A stretch of DNA of 64,000 nucleotides from Thioalkalivibrio paradoxus ARh 1 (lineage in GTDB: Bacteria > Pseudomonadota > Gammaproteobacteria > Ectothiorhodospirales > Ectothiorhodospiraceae). Made by a program: the position numbers and the translations under genes. Numbering within the stretch: the stretch's first letter is position 1; each line of letters starts with the position of its first letter. A model generated the notes under the pieces. That model was given only the letters and a program-made list of their open reading frames with translations, did no database searches and had not been told where the DNA came from. Shown piece after piece: positions 36,465-46,438 of the stretch. Where the stretch lies: the NCBI RefSeq assembly GCF_000227685.2, contig NZ_CP007029.1, forward strand, positions 338,047 through 402,046, read 5' to 3'.

Positions 36465-38576
36465 ATGGCTACGCGATCCTGGAAACCGCGCGGTTGCAGC
36501 CGGCTCGCGGTCACCGGTGCCGGCTCGGTCGCGATTGCTGCGGTAATCCTTCATCCCGGCGCCACGGCCGGGGCCGAAGAACCGGACACCCTCGACCCGA
36601 TCACCGTCACCGTGACCGCGCCGCGATGGGAGATGCCGCTCAGCGATCTCCCGGCCGCGGTGGACCGGATCGATCGGGAGGACGCGACCCGGGCACGCCA
36701 GGGATTGCAGCTCGACGAGGCGCTGAACCGTGTCCCCGGCGTGTTCGCGCAGAACCGGTACAATTTTGCGCAGGACCTGCGCTTGTCCATACGCGGATTC
36801 GGGGCCCGCGCGCCCTTCGGAATCCGCGGCCTGCGGCTGCTGCAGGACGGAATCCCCGAGACCACCCCGGACGGCCAGTCGCAGGTGGATGCGATCGATC
36901 TGCTGAACATCGATTCGATCGAGGTAGTCCGGGGTCCGAACGCGGCACTGTACGGCAATGCCGCCGGCGGCGTGATTGCGATCGGAACGCTCGATGGCAG
37001 CGACCCGCGCGGGCATGGCGCAGGCCTGATGGCAGGCAGCCATGGGTTCCGGCGCATCGATGGCGTCAGCGAGGGTGCGGCGCAAGGCGGTTCCTGGTCG
37101 CTGACCGGGCATGACCTGCGCTATCCCGGCTACCGTGAGCAGGCCCGTGCAGAGAAGCGCCTGTTGCGGCTGCATGCACAGCATGCGCTGGATGCGGGCG
37201 ATCTGCGGCTGCACCTGCGCGTGCTTGACGCCCCGCTGACCGAAGATCCGGGTGCGCTGACCCGACCGGAGCTCGACGCCGACCGCCGCGCCGCGGCGCC
37301 GCTCGCACGAACGCTCGACAGCCGTCAGTCCGCCGAGCAGGCCACGCTGGGTGCCCAGTGGCGGCAGCGGGCGGGGGTGGGCGAGCTGCGGCTCGGTGCC
37401 TTCGTCACGCGCCGGGACTATGCCCAGCAATTGCCGTTCTTCGGCAGCAGCCAGGTTGCCTACGAACGTCGGTTCGAGGGGGTTCATATCGGCTACGAGC
37501 GGGATTTCGGTGCCACGCGCGCGCTGCTGGGTTTCGATCTCGAGGGTCAGCGTGACGACCGCACCCGTCACTGCATCAATGCCGCGCTCGAGCCGTCCTG
37601 TGCGCCGCCCGGTCAGACCGAAACCGGGCCACTCGCGCTGGACCAACGAGAACGGGCCCGGTCCCGCGGGTGGTTCGTGCAAACCGACACGCTGCTTGGT
37701 TCGGACTGGAATCTGGCACTGGGAGCGCGGCACGACCGGATCCGGTTCGGCATCGACGATCACTTGCGTGCCGGTGGCGAGGATCTCTCGGGCAGCCGTG
37801 TCTTCGACGAAACCAGCCTCAGCACCGGGCTGGTCTGGCATTGGCGTCCGGGACACCGGGCGTTCGTGAACGCTGCCTCCGCGTTCGAGACGCCCACTTT
37901 CACAGAGTTCGCGAACCCGGCCGGAACCGGGGGATTCAACCCTGATCTGGATCCCCAGCAGGCGCGCAACATGGAACTGGGCCTGCGCGGCGACGTTGGG
38001 CAGCTCTCGTACGATCTCACGCTGTACAGTGCGCGGGTGCGCGACGAACTGGTGCCGTTCGAGCTGGAAACGGACGACGGGCGTACCTATTACCGCAACG
38101 CGGGGCGGACCGCGCGCGACGGGCTCGAAGTCGGGCTGCAGTGGCAGTCGCCGGGCCCATGGAGATTGCGTTCGGCGTTGGCGCTGAACGACTTCCGCTA
38201 CCGCGAGTTCACCGACGCGGCCGGTGTGGACCAGAGCGGCCATCGGCTGCCCGGGCTGCCCCGGCAGCAGGGGTTCCTCGAGGCCGCTTGGGATAAGGGA
38301 CCGGCCTTTTTCGCCGCCGACGCGCTGTATACCGGACGCCGCTATGCCGACGACGCGAACCGCGTTCCGGTCGGATCGCAGACGACGGTGAATCTTCGCG
38401 CTGGCAGGCACTGGGACCGCGGGGCGTTGCGCGCGGAGGGCGTCCTGGCAGTGAACAACGTGTTCGATGCGCGCAATATCGACAATGTCCGAATCAATGC
38501 AGGCTTCGGGCGGTATTTCGAACCTGCGCCTGGGCGTACCCTGCTGGCCGGTCTGCGGGTATACGTCCGGCCCTGA
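36465..38576 (+). CDS. TonB-dependent outer-membrane receptor
   Basis: A 703-residue receptor. A signal peptide covers about residues 1-37; the TonB box region may be the DPITVTVTAPR segment that follows. The plug domain contains LDEALNRVPGVFAQNRYNFAQDLRLSIRGFG and IEVVRGPNAALYGNAAGGVI, both hallmark motifs. The rest is barrel strands, including AASAFETPTFTEFANPAGTGGFNPDLDPQQARNMELG typical of siderophore or cobalamin-type receptors. It ends VYVRP rather than in a phenylalanine. The ligand is unknown; no siderophore genes are nearby. Convergent with the glycosylase gene, 22 bases away. Confidence 0.9.
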   Translation: MATRSWKPRGCSRLAVTGAGSVAIAAVILHPGATAGAEEPDTLDPITVTVTAPRWEMPLSDLPAAVDRIDREDATRARQGLQLDEALNRVPGVFAQNRYNFAQDLRLSIRGFGARAPFGIRGLRLLQDGIPETTPDGQSQVDAIDLLNIDSIEVVRGPNAALYGNAAGGVIAIGTLDGSDPRGHGAGLMAGSHGFRRIDGVSEGAAQGGSWSLTGHDLRYPGYREQARAEKRLLRLHAQHALDAGDLRLHLRVLDAPLTEDPGALTRPELDADRRAAAPLARTLDSRQSAEQATLGAQWRQRAGVGELRLGAFVTRRDYAQQLPFFGSSQVAYERRFEGVHIGYERDFGATRALLGFDLEGQRDDRTRHCINAALEPSCAPPGQTETGPLALDQRERARSRGWFVQTDTLLGSDWNLALGARHDRIRFGIDDHLRAGGEDLSGSRVFDETSLSTGLVWHWRPGHRAFVNAASAFETPTFTEFANPAGTGGFNPDLDPQQARNMELGLRGDVGQLSYDLTLYSARVRDELVPFELETDDGRTYYRNAGRTARDGLEVGLQWQSPGPWRLRSALALNDFRYREFTDAAGVDQSGHRLPGLPRQQGFLEAAWDKGPAFFAADALYTGRRYADDANRVPVGSQTTVNLRAGRHWDRGALRAEGVLAVNNVFDARNIDNVRINAGFGRYFEPAPGRTLLAGLRVYVRP

Positions 38577-38598
38577 GCCCGCGGCACGGCCTGGTGGG

Positions 38599-39141
38599 TC
38601 AGGATTCCCGCGGCAGCACGCCGGCCGCGTCCAACGCTTCGCGCCACAGCGAGCATTTGCTGTGGTACCCGAGCCGCGCATTGGCGGGGCTGGTGGAAGG
38701 CAGGCGCCGCGCCCGGATTCCCAGTGCCTGTACCTCCCGCATCCGGCGCGCGCTCTCGGCACCGTTATGGACGACCATGCGCAGCTCGGGCGCCTGTCGT
38801 AGCAGCGTGCCCAGGTCGTTGGGTACCGCGTCGCGTATCGACGAGTCCAGGCTGCCCGGGCGCACGCAGCTCGCGTAGACGTCCCAGAGGCCGATGCGAT
38901 GTTCGAGCAGGCAGCCGATCCGCTCGGAGTAGTCCCGCTCGTGCAGCGGCGACCCGAGCAGATCGCCGAGGATCCGCCAGAACTGGTTGCGTGGGTGGGC
39001 GTAGTACTGGCCGGCCTGCAACGATGCGACACTTGGGAAACTGCCGAGGATCAGCAGCCGCGTGTTGGCCCGCAGCACCGGCGGCAGCGAGGTCAGTACC
39101 GGGCCGGCGCCGGATCGTCGCGCTGCGCTGTTACCGGGCAT
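38599..39141 (-). CDS. Mug-type G/U mismatch (hypoxanthine) DNA glycosylase
   Basis: A 180-residue protein started at ATG 39141; the frame is open further upstream but only as antisense to the regulator gene. Core motifs: LLILGSFPSVASLQAGQYYAHPRNQFWRIL, the GSFPS-x(n)-YYAHPRNQFW signature of the deoxyinosine/uracil DNA glycosylases of family 6 or 2, GLWDVYASCVRPGSLDSSI, and VVHNG plus LPSTSPANARL at the C-terminus. It removes deaminated bases during base excision repair. It overlaps the Zur-like gene by 11 bases and is transcribed after it. Confidence 0.82.
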   Translation of the reverse strand: MPGNSAARRSGAGPVLTSLPPVLRANTRLLILGSFPSVASLQAGQYYAHPRNQFWRILGDLLGSPLHERDYSERIGCLLEHRIGLWDVYASCVRPGSLDSSIRDAVPNDLGTLLRQAPELRMVVHNGAESARRMREVQALGIRARRLPSTSPANARLGYHSKCSLWREALDAAGVLPRES

Positions 39142-39598
39142 CGCCCGCCGCCGGGCGGCGTTGGCAGTCGCGGCAGACTCCGTGCAGTTCCACGACCTTT
39201 CCGGTGATTGCGAACCCCTGGTCTTGTGCCGCGTGTTCCAGTGTCTCGCGCAGGTTTTCGGGTTCCATCTCGTGGATGCGGCCGCAGTCATCGCAGATCA
39301 TCAGCAGCGTTTCGTGGGCCTCGCCCGGGTGGTCGCAGGCGACGAAACCGTTCAGGCTCTCGATCCGGTGGATGAGACCCTGCTCGAGGAGAAACGCGAG
39401 GCTCCGATAAACCGTCGGGGGCTTGATGCTGCGGTCGGCGGAGCTCAGCGCGTGAATCAGGTCGTACGCCTTGATCACCCCGCCGGTCTTCAGGATCTGT
39501 TCGAGTACCCGCCTGCGCAGCGAGGTCAGGCGTACACCGCGCTGCGCGCAGACGCGCTCCGCGGTATCCAATGCCTCCAGCGGCTGCGTCGATGCCAT
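39131..39598 (-). CDS. zur: Fur family transcriptional regulator, Zur-like
   Basis: A 155-residue metalloregulator: N-terminal winged helix (RLTSLRRRVLEQILKTGGVIKAYDLIHAL, IKPPTVYRSLAFLLEQGLIHRIES), then metal-sensing and dimerisation parts with CDHPGEAHETLLMICDDCGRIHEME and a C-terminal GVCRDCQRR cysteine pair (CxxC...CxxC structural zinc). This pattern and the missing Fur HHDHxxC motif indicate Zur. The nearby zinc-transport region at 46.3-50.2 kb has a candidate Zur box, so it is probably its target. No upstream operator was recognised. Confidence 0.85.
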   Translation of the reverse strand: MASTQPLEALDTAERVCAQRGVRLTSLRRRVLEQILKTGGVIKAYDLIHALSSADRSIKPPTVYRSLAFLLEQGLIHRIESLNGFVACDHPGEAHETLLMICDDCGRIHEMEPENLRETLEHAAQDQGFAITGKVVELHGVCRDCQRRPAAGDAR

Positions 39599-39893
39599 CT
39601 CGATCTACCCCGATTGTTTCGGAAACGCTGCAAATATACTGGAAACATCGATTCCGCCGTGCATTTTCCGGGGGCAGCAGGATCGCTGGGCGGGATCGGC
39701 CCAGGCGTTGATCTGGATCATCTTTCGCAGACGCAGCGCCGGTAGACTCGGTGCCGGTGGGGTGCGCGGGCCGTTGTATCTGCACTGGGATCCGGTGCCA
39801 TGCCCATGTTCGACATCGGGATGCGTGTGCGGTACCCTCGGTGACACGCGCTTGTAACCCATAAGCTGGCGTCTGGCTGGATTGGAGAGAGCC

Positions 39894-40007
39894 TTGAAGA
39901 AGTTCCGGTCTGAGCGGTTGAAAGACTGCACCGTATGCGTAGTCACCCTGGCGGTGGTGGCGGGTGTGCCGATCATGACCTCGCTGGGCGTGTTGCTGTT
40001 CTTCTGA
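39894..40007 (+). CDS. Putative 37-residue membrane protein
   Basis: A TTG start with GGAGAGAGCC immediately upstream opens a 37-codon frame: a short basic N-terminus (LKKFRSERLKDC) followed by a hydrophobic helix of about 20 residues (VCVVTLAVVAGVPIMTSLGV) and LLFF. The ribosome binding site and amphipathic layout suggest a real small membrane protein; no homologue is known to me. It lies alone in the 740-base gap between the Zur-like gene and the lytic transglycosylase. Confidence 0.35.
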   Translation: MKKFRSERLKDCTVCVVTLAVVAGVPIMTSLGVLLFF

Positions 40008-40350
40008 TGCCGTCCGCGGACAGCGGCACACGGTGCCGGCTGTCCTTCGCATCTCCCCGCGTCGAGGTCAACCCGGATCCAGCACCGTCGGATCCGTGTG
40101 AGCGGCGGGGGAATCGCCACCATCGCTTGCCGGGGCGCTGCCTGCGCCTGCCCAGCGTGCGTCCATATTTGCCGCGCTGGCGCGAGGATTCGAGCGGCCT
40201 CCCTTGGCTCCGGTACGTTGGCGGAGCCGCTCGCCGTTTCTCCCGTCTGGTCCGGGTTCGGGCCCGTGATTGCGCGTTCCGCCGTCGCATTGGCCGTGAG
40301 ATCGACTATAAGGGGGAACTGTTTCCCTTTTCTGCGTGCCTCTGGATGCG
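40008..40350. other. Intergenic region upstream of the MltF-like gene
   Basis: No gene or repeat recognised. The last part (ACTATAAGGGGGAACTG near 40310) is locally A/T-rich and could hold the promoter of the following gene. Confidence 0.4.
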
Positions 40351-42480
40351 ATGCTGATACGCTGGCTGATTTCATTCGCGCTGCTCGTGCTTCCGCTCGT
40401 CGGCTGTGGTGCCCCTGCTGTCGACGACATCGAGACCGGCGATCTCGATGCTTTGCTCGAACGCGGCAGCCTTCGGGTGGTCGTTCCCGGAACCGCGCTC
40501 GGAGAGCCGTCGTTGCCCCGCCAGGGGTCGCCGATGGCGCAGCAGAGAGAGCTGGCCGAATCGTTTGCCGCATCCCTCGGGCTGGATCTGGAACTGGTTC
40601 CGGTATTCCGTCTCGGCGAGATGCTGCCGCTGCTCGAGCAGGGCCGCGCCGATCTGGTCGCGGCGAATCTGACCGTGACCGCAAGCCGCCAGGAGCGGGT
40701 CGATTTCTCGCTGCCGATCGATCACGTATACGAGACCGTGCTGGTGTCCGCCGCCGACGACAGCATTGAATCGATCGAGGATCTGCAGGGGCGCCGCATC
40801 ATGGCCGATCCTGCGACCTCGTTCTGGGAAACGTTGTCCGCGCTGCGCGAGGAGTATCCCGATCTGCACCTGCTCCCCACCCCGGATCACCTCGACGACG
40901 AAGCGCCGCTCGACATGATTGCGGCCGGAGACATCGACGCGACGGTTCGAGACAGCAATATCGCGGAGATGTATCTCGGGTACCGCAGCGACCTGCGCCA
41001 GGCGTTCGCGCTGGGCGAGCGGCAGGCGATTGCCTGGGCCGTGCGCCGAGGCACGCCCGACCTGCTGGCCGCGCTGAACCGCTTTCTGACCACCGAGCAG
41101 CTGACGCGCCCGCGCGAGGCGCAGTACCTTGGGGATCTGCCCGAACTGAAGGAACGCCGGGTGTTGCGAATCCTTCTGCCGAATACCGCGGCCTCGTACT
41201 TCCTCTGGCGGGGCGAACTGGTCGGTTTCGAATACGAGATGGCCAAGCGGTTCGCGGAGCAGCAGGGCATGCGTCTGGAGGTCGTGGTGCCGCCCCGGCC
41301 GGAGCTGGTCTTCGAATGGCTGGAGACCGGGCGTGCCGACATCGCCGGGGGCTTCCTCGAGATCAGCGACCTCGACGAGTCACGCCCGGTCTCCTACACC
41401 CGGCCCTGGCATTTCGCCCAGCCCTACCTGGTCAGCCGGGCCGGGGCCGGTGAACTCGACGACTGGGATGCGCTGCATGGCAGTACCGTTGCTGCAGCCG
41501 CCGACAGCCAGCTCTGGGCCGAACTGAGTCCGCTTGCCGTGGAGCACGGGGTTACGCTGGTGCCGCTGTCCATCGTGGGCGATGCAGAAGAGGTGATCCT
41601 GCGGCTGGTGGCGGGCGAGTTCGACTATGCAGTGCTCGAGGAACACCTGCTCGCGGTGGAACTGGCGCAGCGTGACGACATCCTGAAGCAGTTTCCCGTT
41701 GGAGAACCGATCGAGCATGCCTGGGCCGTGCGCCTGACCGATCAGGCGCTGCGCGAGGCGCTGAACGAGTTTTTCCGGGTCGAGTATCGCGGCAAGATCT
41801 ACAACATCCTCTACCGGCGCTATTTCCAGGATGAGCGGAATATCCGGCGCCACCAGGACGAGCGCGTACGCGGCGTCGGGCAGCTCTCGCCCTGGGACGA
41901 CCTGGTACGCGAACACGCGGCGCCATTCGATTTCGACTGGCGGTTGATCATTGCCCAGATGTACCAGGAAAGCCGTTTCGACGCGCAGGCCCGTTCGCCC
42001 TATGGGGCGACTGGCCTGATGCAGCTGATGCCGCGCACCGCGGCTGAACTGGGGGTGCGGGATCTGACCGACCCTGAAGCCAACGTTCGCGGCGGAATCC
42101 AGTATTTGCACAACATGCGCGAGCGCGTGTCCGGTGATCTGTCGGTCGCCGATCGTGTCTGGTTCGCGCTGGCTGCCTACAATGCCGGTCTCGGCCATGT
42201 GATCGACGCGCGCCGGCTGGCCGCACAGAAGGGCTGGGACCGGGACCGCTGGTTCGACAACGTCGAGAATGCGATGCTGCTGCTGTCGCAGCGGCGCTAC
42301 TTCTCGCAGGCCCGTCATGGCTACGTGCGCGGCAGTGAACCGGTCGCCTACGTCGATCGCATCAGCGCACGCTACAAGGCATACGTGCAGTTGACCGAAG
42401 AACAGCTGGTGCAAATCCCCGAGTCCGTGACCGGCGAGGCCGACCAGCCTCCCGGCCGCTTGGCACCGCTTCCGAATTGA
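40351..42480 (+). CDS. MltF-like lytic transglycosylase with two solute-binding domains
   Basis: Started at ATG 40351 because the result is a lipoprotein signal ([19 protein letters not shown], lipobox LVGC); 709 residues. The protein has two tandem family 3 solute-binding-like domains: the first about 35-270 ([11 protein letters not shown]..., [20 protein letters not shown]), the second about 270-490 ([15 protein letters not shown]..., [14 protein letters not shown]). An SLT domain follows (about 530-660): [32 protein letters not shown], with catalytic Glu, and [11 protein letters not shown]. coli MltF has only one binding domain, so this is an expanded form. It cleaves peptidoglycan glycan strands in the periplasm, possibly controlled by muropeptide binding. 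Confidence 0.87.
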   Translation: MLIRWLISFALLVLPLVGCGAPAVDDIETGDLDALLERGSLRVVVPGTALGEPSLPRQGSPMAQQRELAESFAASLGLDLELVPVFRLGEMLPLLEQGRADLVAANLTVTASRQERVDFSLPIDHVYETVLVSAADDSIESIEDLQGRRIMADPATSFWETLSALREEYPDLHLLPTPDHLDDEAPLDMIAAGDIDATVRDSNIAEMYLGYRSDLRQAFALGERQAIAWAVRRGTPDLLAALNRFLTTEQLTRPREAQYLGDLPELKERRVLRILLPNTAASYFLWRGELVGFEYEMAKRFAEQQGMRLEVVVPPRPELVFEWLETGRADIAGGFLEISDLDESRPVSYTRPWHFAQPYLVSRAGAGELDDWDALHGSTVAAAADSQLWAELSPLAVEHGVTLVPLSIVGDAEEVILRLVAGEFDYAVLEEHLLAVELAQRDDILKQFPVGEPIEHAWAVRLTDQALREALNEFFRVEYRGKIYNILYRRYFQDERNIRRHQDERVRGVGQLSPWDDLVREHAAPFDFDWRLIIAQMYQESRFDAQARSPYGATGLMQLMPRTAAELGVRDLTDPEANVRGGIQYLHNMRERVSGDLSVADRVWFALAAYNAGLGHVIDARRLAAQKGWDRDRWFDNVENAMLLLSQRRYFSQARHGYVRGSEPVAYVDRISARYKAYVQLTEEQLVQIPESVTGEADQPPGRLAPLPN

Positions 42481-42502
42481 ACATCCTCCAAGGAGACAGG
42501 AC

Positions 42503-44857
42503 ATGAGTTGGGTAATCGACCTCGCCGAACTGACCATGGGTGACGTCGCCCAGGTGGGCGGCAAGAACGCCTCGCTGGGCGAGCTTTTGGGCAACCTCGC
42601 CGAGGCGGGGGTCCAGGTGCCCGGAGGCTTCGCGACGACCGCGGACGCCTTCCGGGCCCACTTGGCGCAGAACGGCCTGGATCAGCGCATTCGGGACCGT
42701 CTCGACGGCCTGGACATCGACGACATCCAGGCGCTGCAGTCGGCGGGCCGGGAAGTGCGCGACTGGATCGAGCAGACGCCGCTGCTGCCGGAACTCGAGG
42801 CCCAGGTCCGCGAACACTATGCGCGTCTGGGTGAGGACGTGCCGGTCGCGGTGCGATCCTCCGCAACCGCGGAGGACCTGCCCGAGGCCTCGTTCGCCGG
42901 TCAGCAGGAGACCTACCTGAACGTCCGCGGCATCGATGCGGTGCTGCGCGCGCTGCGCCAGGTCTTCGCGAGTCTCTACAACGACCGCGCGATCGCCTAC
43001 CGCGAGCACCAGGGCTTCGCGCACGACGAGGTGGCATTGTCGGCCGGCGTGCAGCGCATGGTGCGTTCCGACATCGGCTGCAGTGGCGTGGTGTTCACGC
43101 TGGATACCGAGACCGGTTTCCGCGACGCGGTGTTCATCACCGGTGCCTGGGGGCTCGGCGAGACGGTGGTGCAGGGTGCGGTGAATCCCGATGAATACCA
43201 GCTGTACAAGCCGGCACTGCGTTCGGGCAAGCATGCGATCATCGGCCGGACGCTGGGCAGCAAGGCAATCCGCATGGTGCTCACCGACAGCGGCGGCACG
43301 CGCGTCGAGGACACGCCGGAGGAACTGCGTACCCGCTTCTGCCTGAGCGACGAGCAGGCGCAGACGCTCGGCCGGTACGCGGTGGCGATCGAGGATCACT
43401 ACGGGCGCCCGATGGACATCGAATGGGCCGAGGACGGCGAGACCGGGGAACTGATGATCGTGCAGGCTCGGCCCGAGACGGTCGAAAGTCGCGTCGACGT
43501 CGGTGTCAGTGAGAGCTACCGCCTCGCAGCGCACGACAGCGAGCCGGTGGTGGTGGGCCGCGCGATCGGCGCGCGGATCGGCGCCGGGCGCATTCGCGTC
43601 GTCGAATCCCCCGACGCCATGCACGCGGTCGAACCGGGTGACATTCTGGTCGCAGACATGACCGACCCGGATTGGGAGCCGATCATGAAGCGCGCCTCTG
43701 CGATCGTGACCAACCGCGGGGGGCGCACCTGTCACGCCGCAATCATCGCGCGCGAAATGGGCATTCCCGCGGTCGTCGGCTGCGGCAACGCCACCGAGGC
43801 GCTGACCGATGGCATGGAGGCCACCGTGTCCTGCGCCGAGGGCGACGACGGCTACGTCTACCAGGAGCGGATCCCATTCGAGGTGCAGCGCACCTCCGCC
43901 GGCGATCTGCCGCCGCTGCCGGTCAAGCTGATGCTGAACGTCGCGAACCCGGGACGTGCCTACGCGTTCTCGCGCCTTCCCCACGCCGGTATCGGGCTGG
44001 CACGGCTCGAATTCATCATCAACAGCCACATCGGCATCCATCCGCTGGCCCTGCTCGACTATCCCAAGGTGCCGGAGGACGTGCGGGCCGAGATCGCGAC
44101 ACGCATCGCCGGATTCGAAAATCCCGAAGACTTCTTCGTGCGCCGCCTCAGCGAAGGCATCGGCACGCTCGCGGCCGCCTTCGCGCCGCACCCGGTGATC
44201 GTCCGGCTGTCGGATTTTAAGAGCAACGAATACGCGCACCTGCTCGGCGGTCGCGCCTACGAACCCGACGAAGAGAACCCCATGCTGGGATTCCGGGGCG
44301 CGTCCCGGTACCTTGCCGACTCGTTCCGGCCCGCGTTCTCGATGGAGTGCCGCGCGCTCAAGCGCGTGCGCGAGGACATGGGGCTCGACAACGTGCAGGT
44401 GATGGTGCCGTTCGTGCGCACGCTGGACGAGGCGCGCGGCGTGCTGTCGGTGCTGGAAGAGGAAGGCCTCAAGCGCGGCGAAAACGGGCTCAAGGTGGTC
44501 ATGATGTGCGAGATCCCCTCGAATGCCCTGTTGGCCGACCGCTTCCTCGATCTGTTCGACGGTTTCTCCATCGGTTCCAACGACCTCACCCAGCTGACGT
44601 TGGGTCTGGACCGCGACTCGGCACTGGTGGCCGGGGGCTTCGACGAGCGGGACGACGCCGTGAAGGCGCTGCTGTCGATGGCCATCCGTACCGCACGCGA
44701 GCAGGGCAAGTACGTCGGCATCTGCGGCCAGGGTCCGTCGGACCACATGGACCTGGCCGAGTGGCTGGTCGCGGAGGGCATTGAGAGCATGTCGCTGAAT
44801 CCGGACTCGCTGATTCCAACCTGGGAGCGGCTGGCCGAAGTCGTCGCGAGTGGTTGA
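42503..44857 (+). CDS. ppsA: Phosphoenolpyruvate synthase
   Basis: A 784-residue enzyme converting pyruvate, ATP and water to phosphoenolpyruvate, AMP and phosphate. Domains in order: N-terminal nucleotide-binding part ([53 protein letters not shown]), central phosphohistidine domain with the catalytic H411 in [23 protein letters not shown], and the C-terminal TIM barrel ending in [10 protein letters not shown] with the catalytic C741. All key residues are present. ATG 42503 has AAGGAGA upstream. It overlaps ppsR by 8 bases, so enzyme and regulator are made together; gluconeogenesis is the pathway. Confidence 0.97.
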   Translation: MSWVIDLAELTMGDVAQVGGKNASLGELLGNLAEAGVQVPGGFATTADAFRAHLAQNGLDQRIRDRLDGLDIDDIQALQSAGREVRDWIEQTPLLPELEAQVREHYARLGEDVPVAVRSSATAEDLPEASFAGQQETYLNVRGIDAVLRALRQVFASLYNDRAIAYREHQGFAHDEVALSAGVQRMVRSDIGCSGVVFTLDTETGFRDAVFITGAWGLGETVVQGAVNPDEYQLYKPALRSGKHAIIGRTLGSKAIRMVLTDSGGTRVEDTPEELRTRFCLSDEQAQTLGRYAVAIEDHYGRPMDIEWAEDGETGELMIVQARPETVESRVDVGVSESYRLAAHDSEPVVVGRAIGARIGAGRIRVVESPDAMHAVEPGDILVADMTDPDWEPIMKRASAIVTNRGGRTCHAAIIAREMGIPAVVGCGNATEALTDGMEATVSCAEGDDGYVYQERIPFEVQRTSAGDLPPLPVKLMLNVANPGRAYAFSRLPHAGIGLARLEFIINSHIGIHPLALLDYPKVPEDVRAEIATRIAGFENPEDFFVRRLSEGIGTLAAAFAPHPVIVRLSDFKSNEYAHLLGGRAYEPDEENPMLGFRGASRYLADSFRPAFSMECRALKRVREDMGLDNVQVMVPFVRTLDEARGVLSVLEEEGLKRGENGLKVVMMCEIPSNALLADRFLDLFDGFSIGSNDLTQLTLGLDRDSALVAGGFDERDDAVKALLSMAIRTAREQGKYVGICGQGPSDHMDLAEWLVAEGIESMSLNPDSLIPTWERLAEVVASG

Positions 44858-45653
44858 CGCCGTGCAACCCCAGATCTACCTGCTCTCCGACGGGACCGGG
44901 ATTACCGCGGAGACATTGGCCAGGACCCTGATCACCCAGTTTGAAGGCCTGCATCCCGGCTGGCACCTGCGCCCGTTCGTGCGCGGACCGCAACAGCTCG
45001 ACGAGCTGTTCGAACGGATGCGCGCGGGGCCTCAGCCGGCCTTGGCTGTGGCCACGTTTGCGGATGCCGAGCTGCGCCAGCAGCTCAGGCAGTGCCCGAT
45101 CCCGGTACTGGACATCTTCTCGGATCACCTCGAACAGCTCGAGCAGGTGTTCGGGCGCAAGGCCGAGTCGGTGTCCGGTCGGGCGCATGGCATCGGCGAC
45201 ATCGCGCGCTACGATCGGCGCATCGAGGCGCTGAACTTCACCCTCGCGCACGACGATGGCCTGGCCACCGGCGACGTTGGGCACGCCGAGGTGGTCCTGA
45301 TGGGTGTGTCGCGATCCGGCAAGACGCCGACCTGCCTCTATCTGGCGATGAACTACGGGATGTTTGCGGCCAATTATCCGCTGATTCCCGAGGATCTGCG
45401 TGGGGACACCCGGCTTCCCGGGTCGCTGCGCGGGTTGCGCAATCGCCTGCTGGGGCTGGTGATCTCCCCCGAGCGGCTGGCCGACATCCGGGAAGGGCGG
45501 CGGCCTGGAAGTCGCTACGCGAGCCTGCCGCAGTGCCGGGCCGAGTGCCTCGCGATCGACGAATTCCTGTTCCGCGAGCGCATCCCGCGGCTCGACGTCA
45601 CGCATCTTTCGGTCGAGGAAATCGCCACACGCGTCCGCGCCGAGCTCGCCTGA
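44850..45653 (+). CDS. ppsR: Phosphoenolpyruvate synthase regulatory protein (kinase/pyrophosphorylase)
   Basis: A 267-residue DUF299 protein started at GTG 44850, inside the end of ppsA. Features: [22 protein letters not shown] at the N-terminus, [19 protein letters not shown] in the middle, the P-loop [19 protein letters not shown] at about 148-166, and the conserved [20 protein letters not shown] near the C-terminus. It inactivates PEP synthase by ADP-dependent threonine phosphorylation and reactivates it by phosphate-dependent dephosphorylation. The overlap with ppsA is the common bacterial arrangement. Confidence 0.95.
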   Translation: MVDAVQPQIYLLSDGTGITAETLARTLITQFEGLHPGWHLRPFVRGPQQLDELFERMRAGPQPALAVATFADAELRQQLRQCPIPVLDIFSDHLEQLEQVFGRKAESVSGRAHGIGDIARYDRRIEALNFTLAHDDGLATGDVGHAEVVLMGVSRSGKTPTCLYLAMNYGMFAANYPLIPEDLRGDTRLPGSLRGLRNRLLGLVISPERLADIREGRRPGSRYASLPQCRAECLAIDEFLFRERIPRLDVTHLSVEEIATRVRAELA

Positions 45654-45693
45654 TCCGGGTGCATCCGGCCCGGAACCGGGGTTGGGAGGCTCG

Positions 45694-45894
45694 CTATTGC
45701 GCGTGCTCCGCAAATCGGAACGGGCCGCCTTCGCGGACCAGCGCCGCGTCGGCATTGACTTCGCTCATGTCGTTCACGATCACCGCGACCCGGCGACCCT
45801 CGCGATTGTTCAGAATGTGGTTGAGTACCGTGGTCTTGCCGGCGCCGAGGAAACCGGAGAGCACGGTCACCGGCAGGCGATGGTCGTCATTCAT
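45694..45894 (-). pseudogene. Truncated CobW/ZigA-type GTPase
   Basis: The 66-codon frame begins perfectly as a ZigA-like metallochaperone ([46 protein letters not shown], the P-loop and first switch) and then ends abruptly in [10 protein letters not shown] and a stop. The following segment with the CxCC metal site, NKxD motif and CobW domain (some 330 residues in intact proteins) is absent downstream. It is a remnant of a Zur-regulated GTPase gene, lying beside another decayed gene and an intact zinc uptake operon. Confidence 0.75.
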
Positions 45895-46110
45895 TCGATA
45901 ACACCTCTCTTGAGAAACAAACGGCCGCCCGGGCGTGAAATCCGTCGGTTACCGGAGCTCCAGCGTGCCGCACCGCAGTCCCGTTTCTCCGTGAACGCCT
46001 GCACCGGTTTGGGGCCGGGGTTGGGAAGCTGAATACAATGTGCGTGGAATACCGAGCCAACCAGGCAGACGCGACTCGTCAGTCTTCCCAGATCGCGTAG
46101 AGCGACAGCA

Positions 46111-46320
46111 TTACCCGTGGCGCACCGGGCAGGATCGGCCGGCAGCCAGCCCGCGCGCCGCGGCCTGGAGGTATTCGGTAATCGTCGGGACCGGTGTGCG
46201 ATCGAACCATGCGATCTGCACGCCGGGCTCGAAGATCCGGACCAGCGCACCCAACGAGCTGCCGATGGCGGTATGCGGGGCATCCGCATCCGCATTCCAA
46301 AGCCTTAATCCAGCAGACAA
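46111..46320 (-). pseudogene. Remnant of a DUF1826-like gene of the zinc regulon
   Basis: From a TTG at 46320 (GGAGG a few bases upstream) the frame reads LSAGLRLWNADADAPHTAI, then GALVRIFEPGVQIAWFDRTP and ITEYLQAAARGL. The order of a terminal strand, EPGVxIAWxxR and a helix resembles DUF1826 proteins, which are commonly found beside ZigA-type GTPases under Zur control. The frame stops after about 70 codons, whereas DUF1826 proteins have about 200; a different frame just downstream (GAPRVMLSLYAIWED) may be a shifted continuation. Family assignment is tentative. Confidence 0.4.
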
Positions 46321-46355
46321 GGCTCCACCTCCGTTCACGGCTGGCGCCACCTAAA

Positions 46356-46370
46356 CGTTATGTTATAGCA
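46356..46370. promoter_or_regulatory. Candidate Zur box
   Basis: CGTTATGTTATAGCA matches the gammaproteobacterial Zur operator TGTTATAATATAACA at 11 of 15 positions. It lies between the decayed GTPase/DUF1826 remnants (leftward) and the His-rich outer-membrane protein gene starting 69 bases to the right, where a divergent Zur-controlled promoter is expected. Confidence 0.55.
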
Positions 46371-46438
46371 TCGCCCGTCGTGAGCGAAGCTTCAAGGGCT
46401 CGTTCGTCCACTCGACCCCAAACCACGGAGAAGAAACC

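Noticed and set aside
36396-39032. An 878-codon minus-strand open frame
   Set aside because: Opposite the TonB-dependent receptor and extends through the glycosylase in another frame; composition is artefactual.
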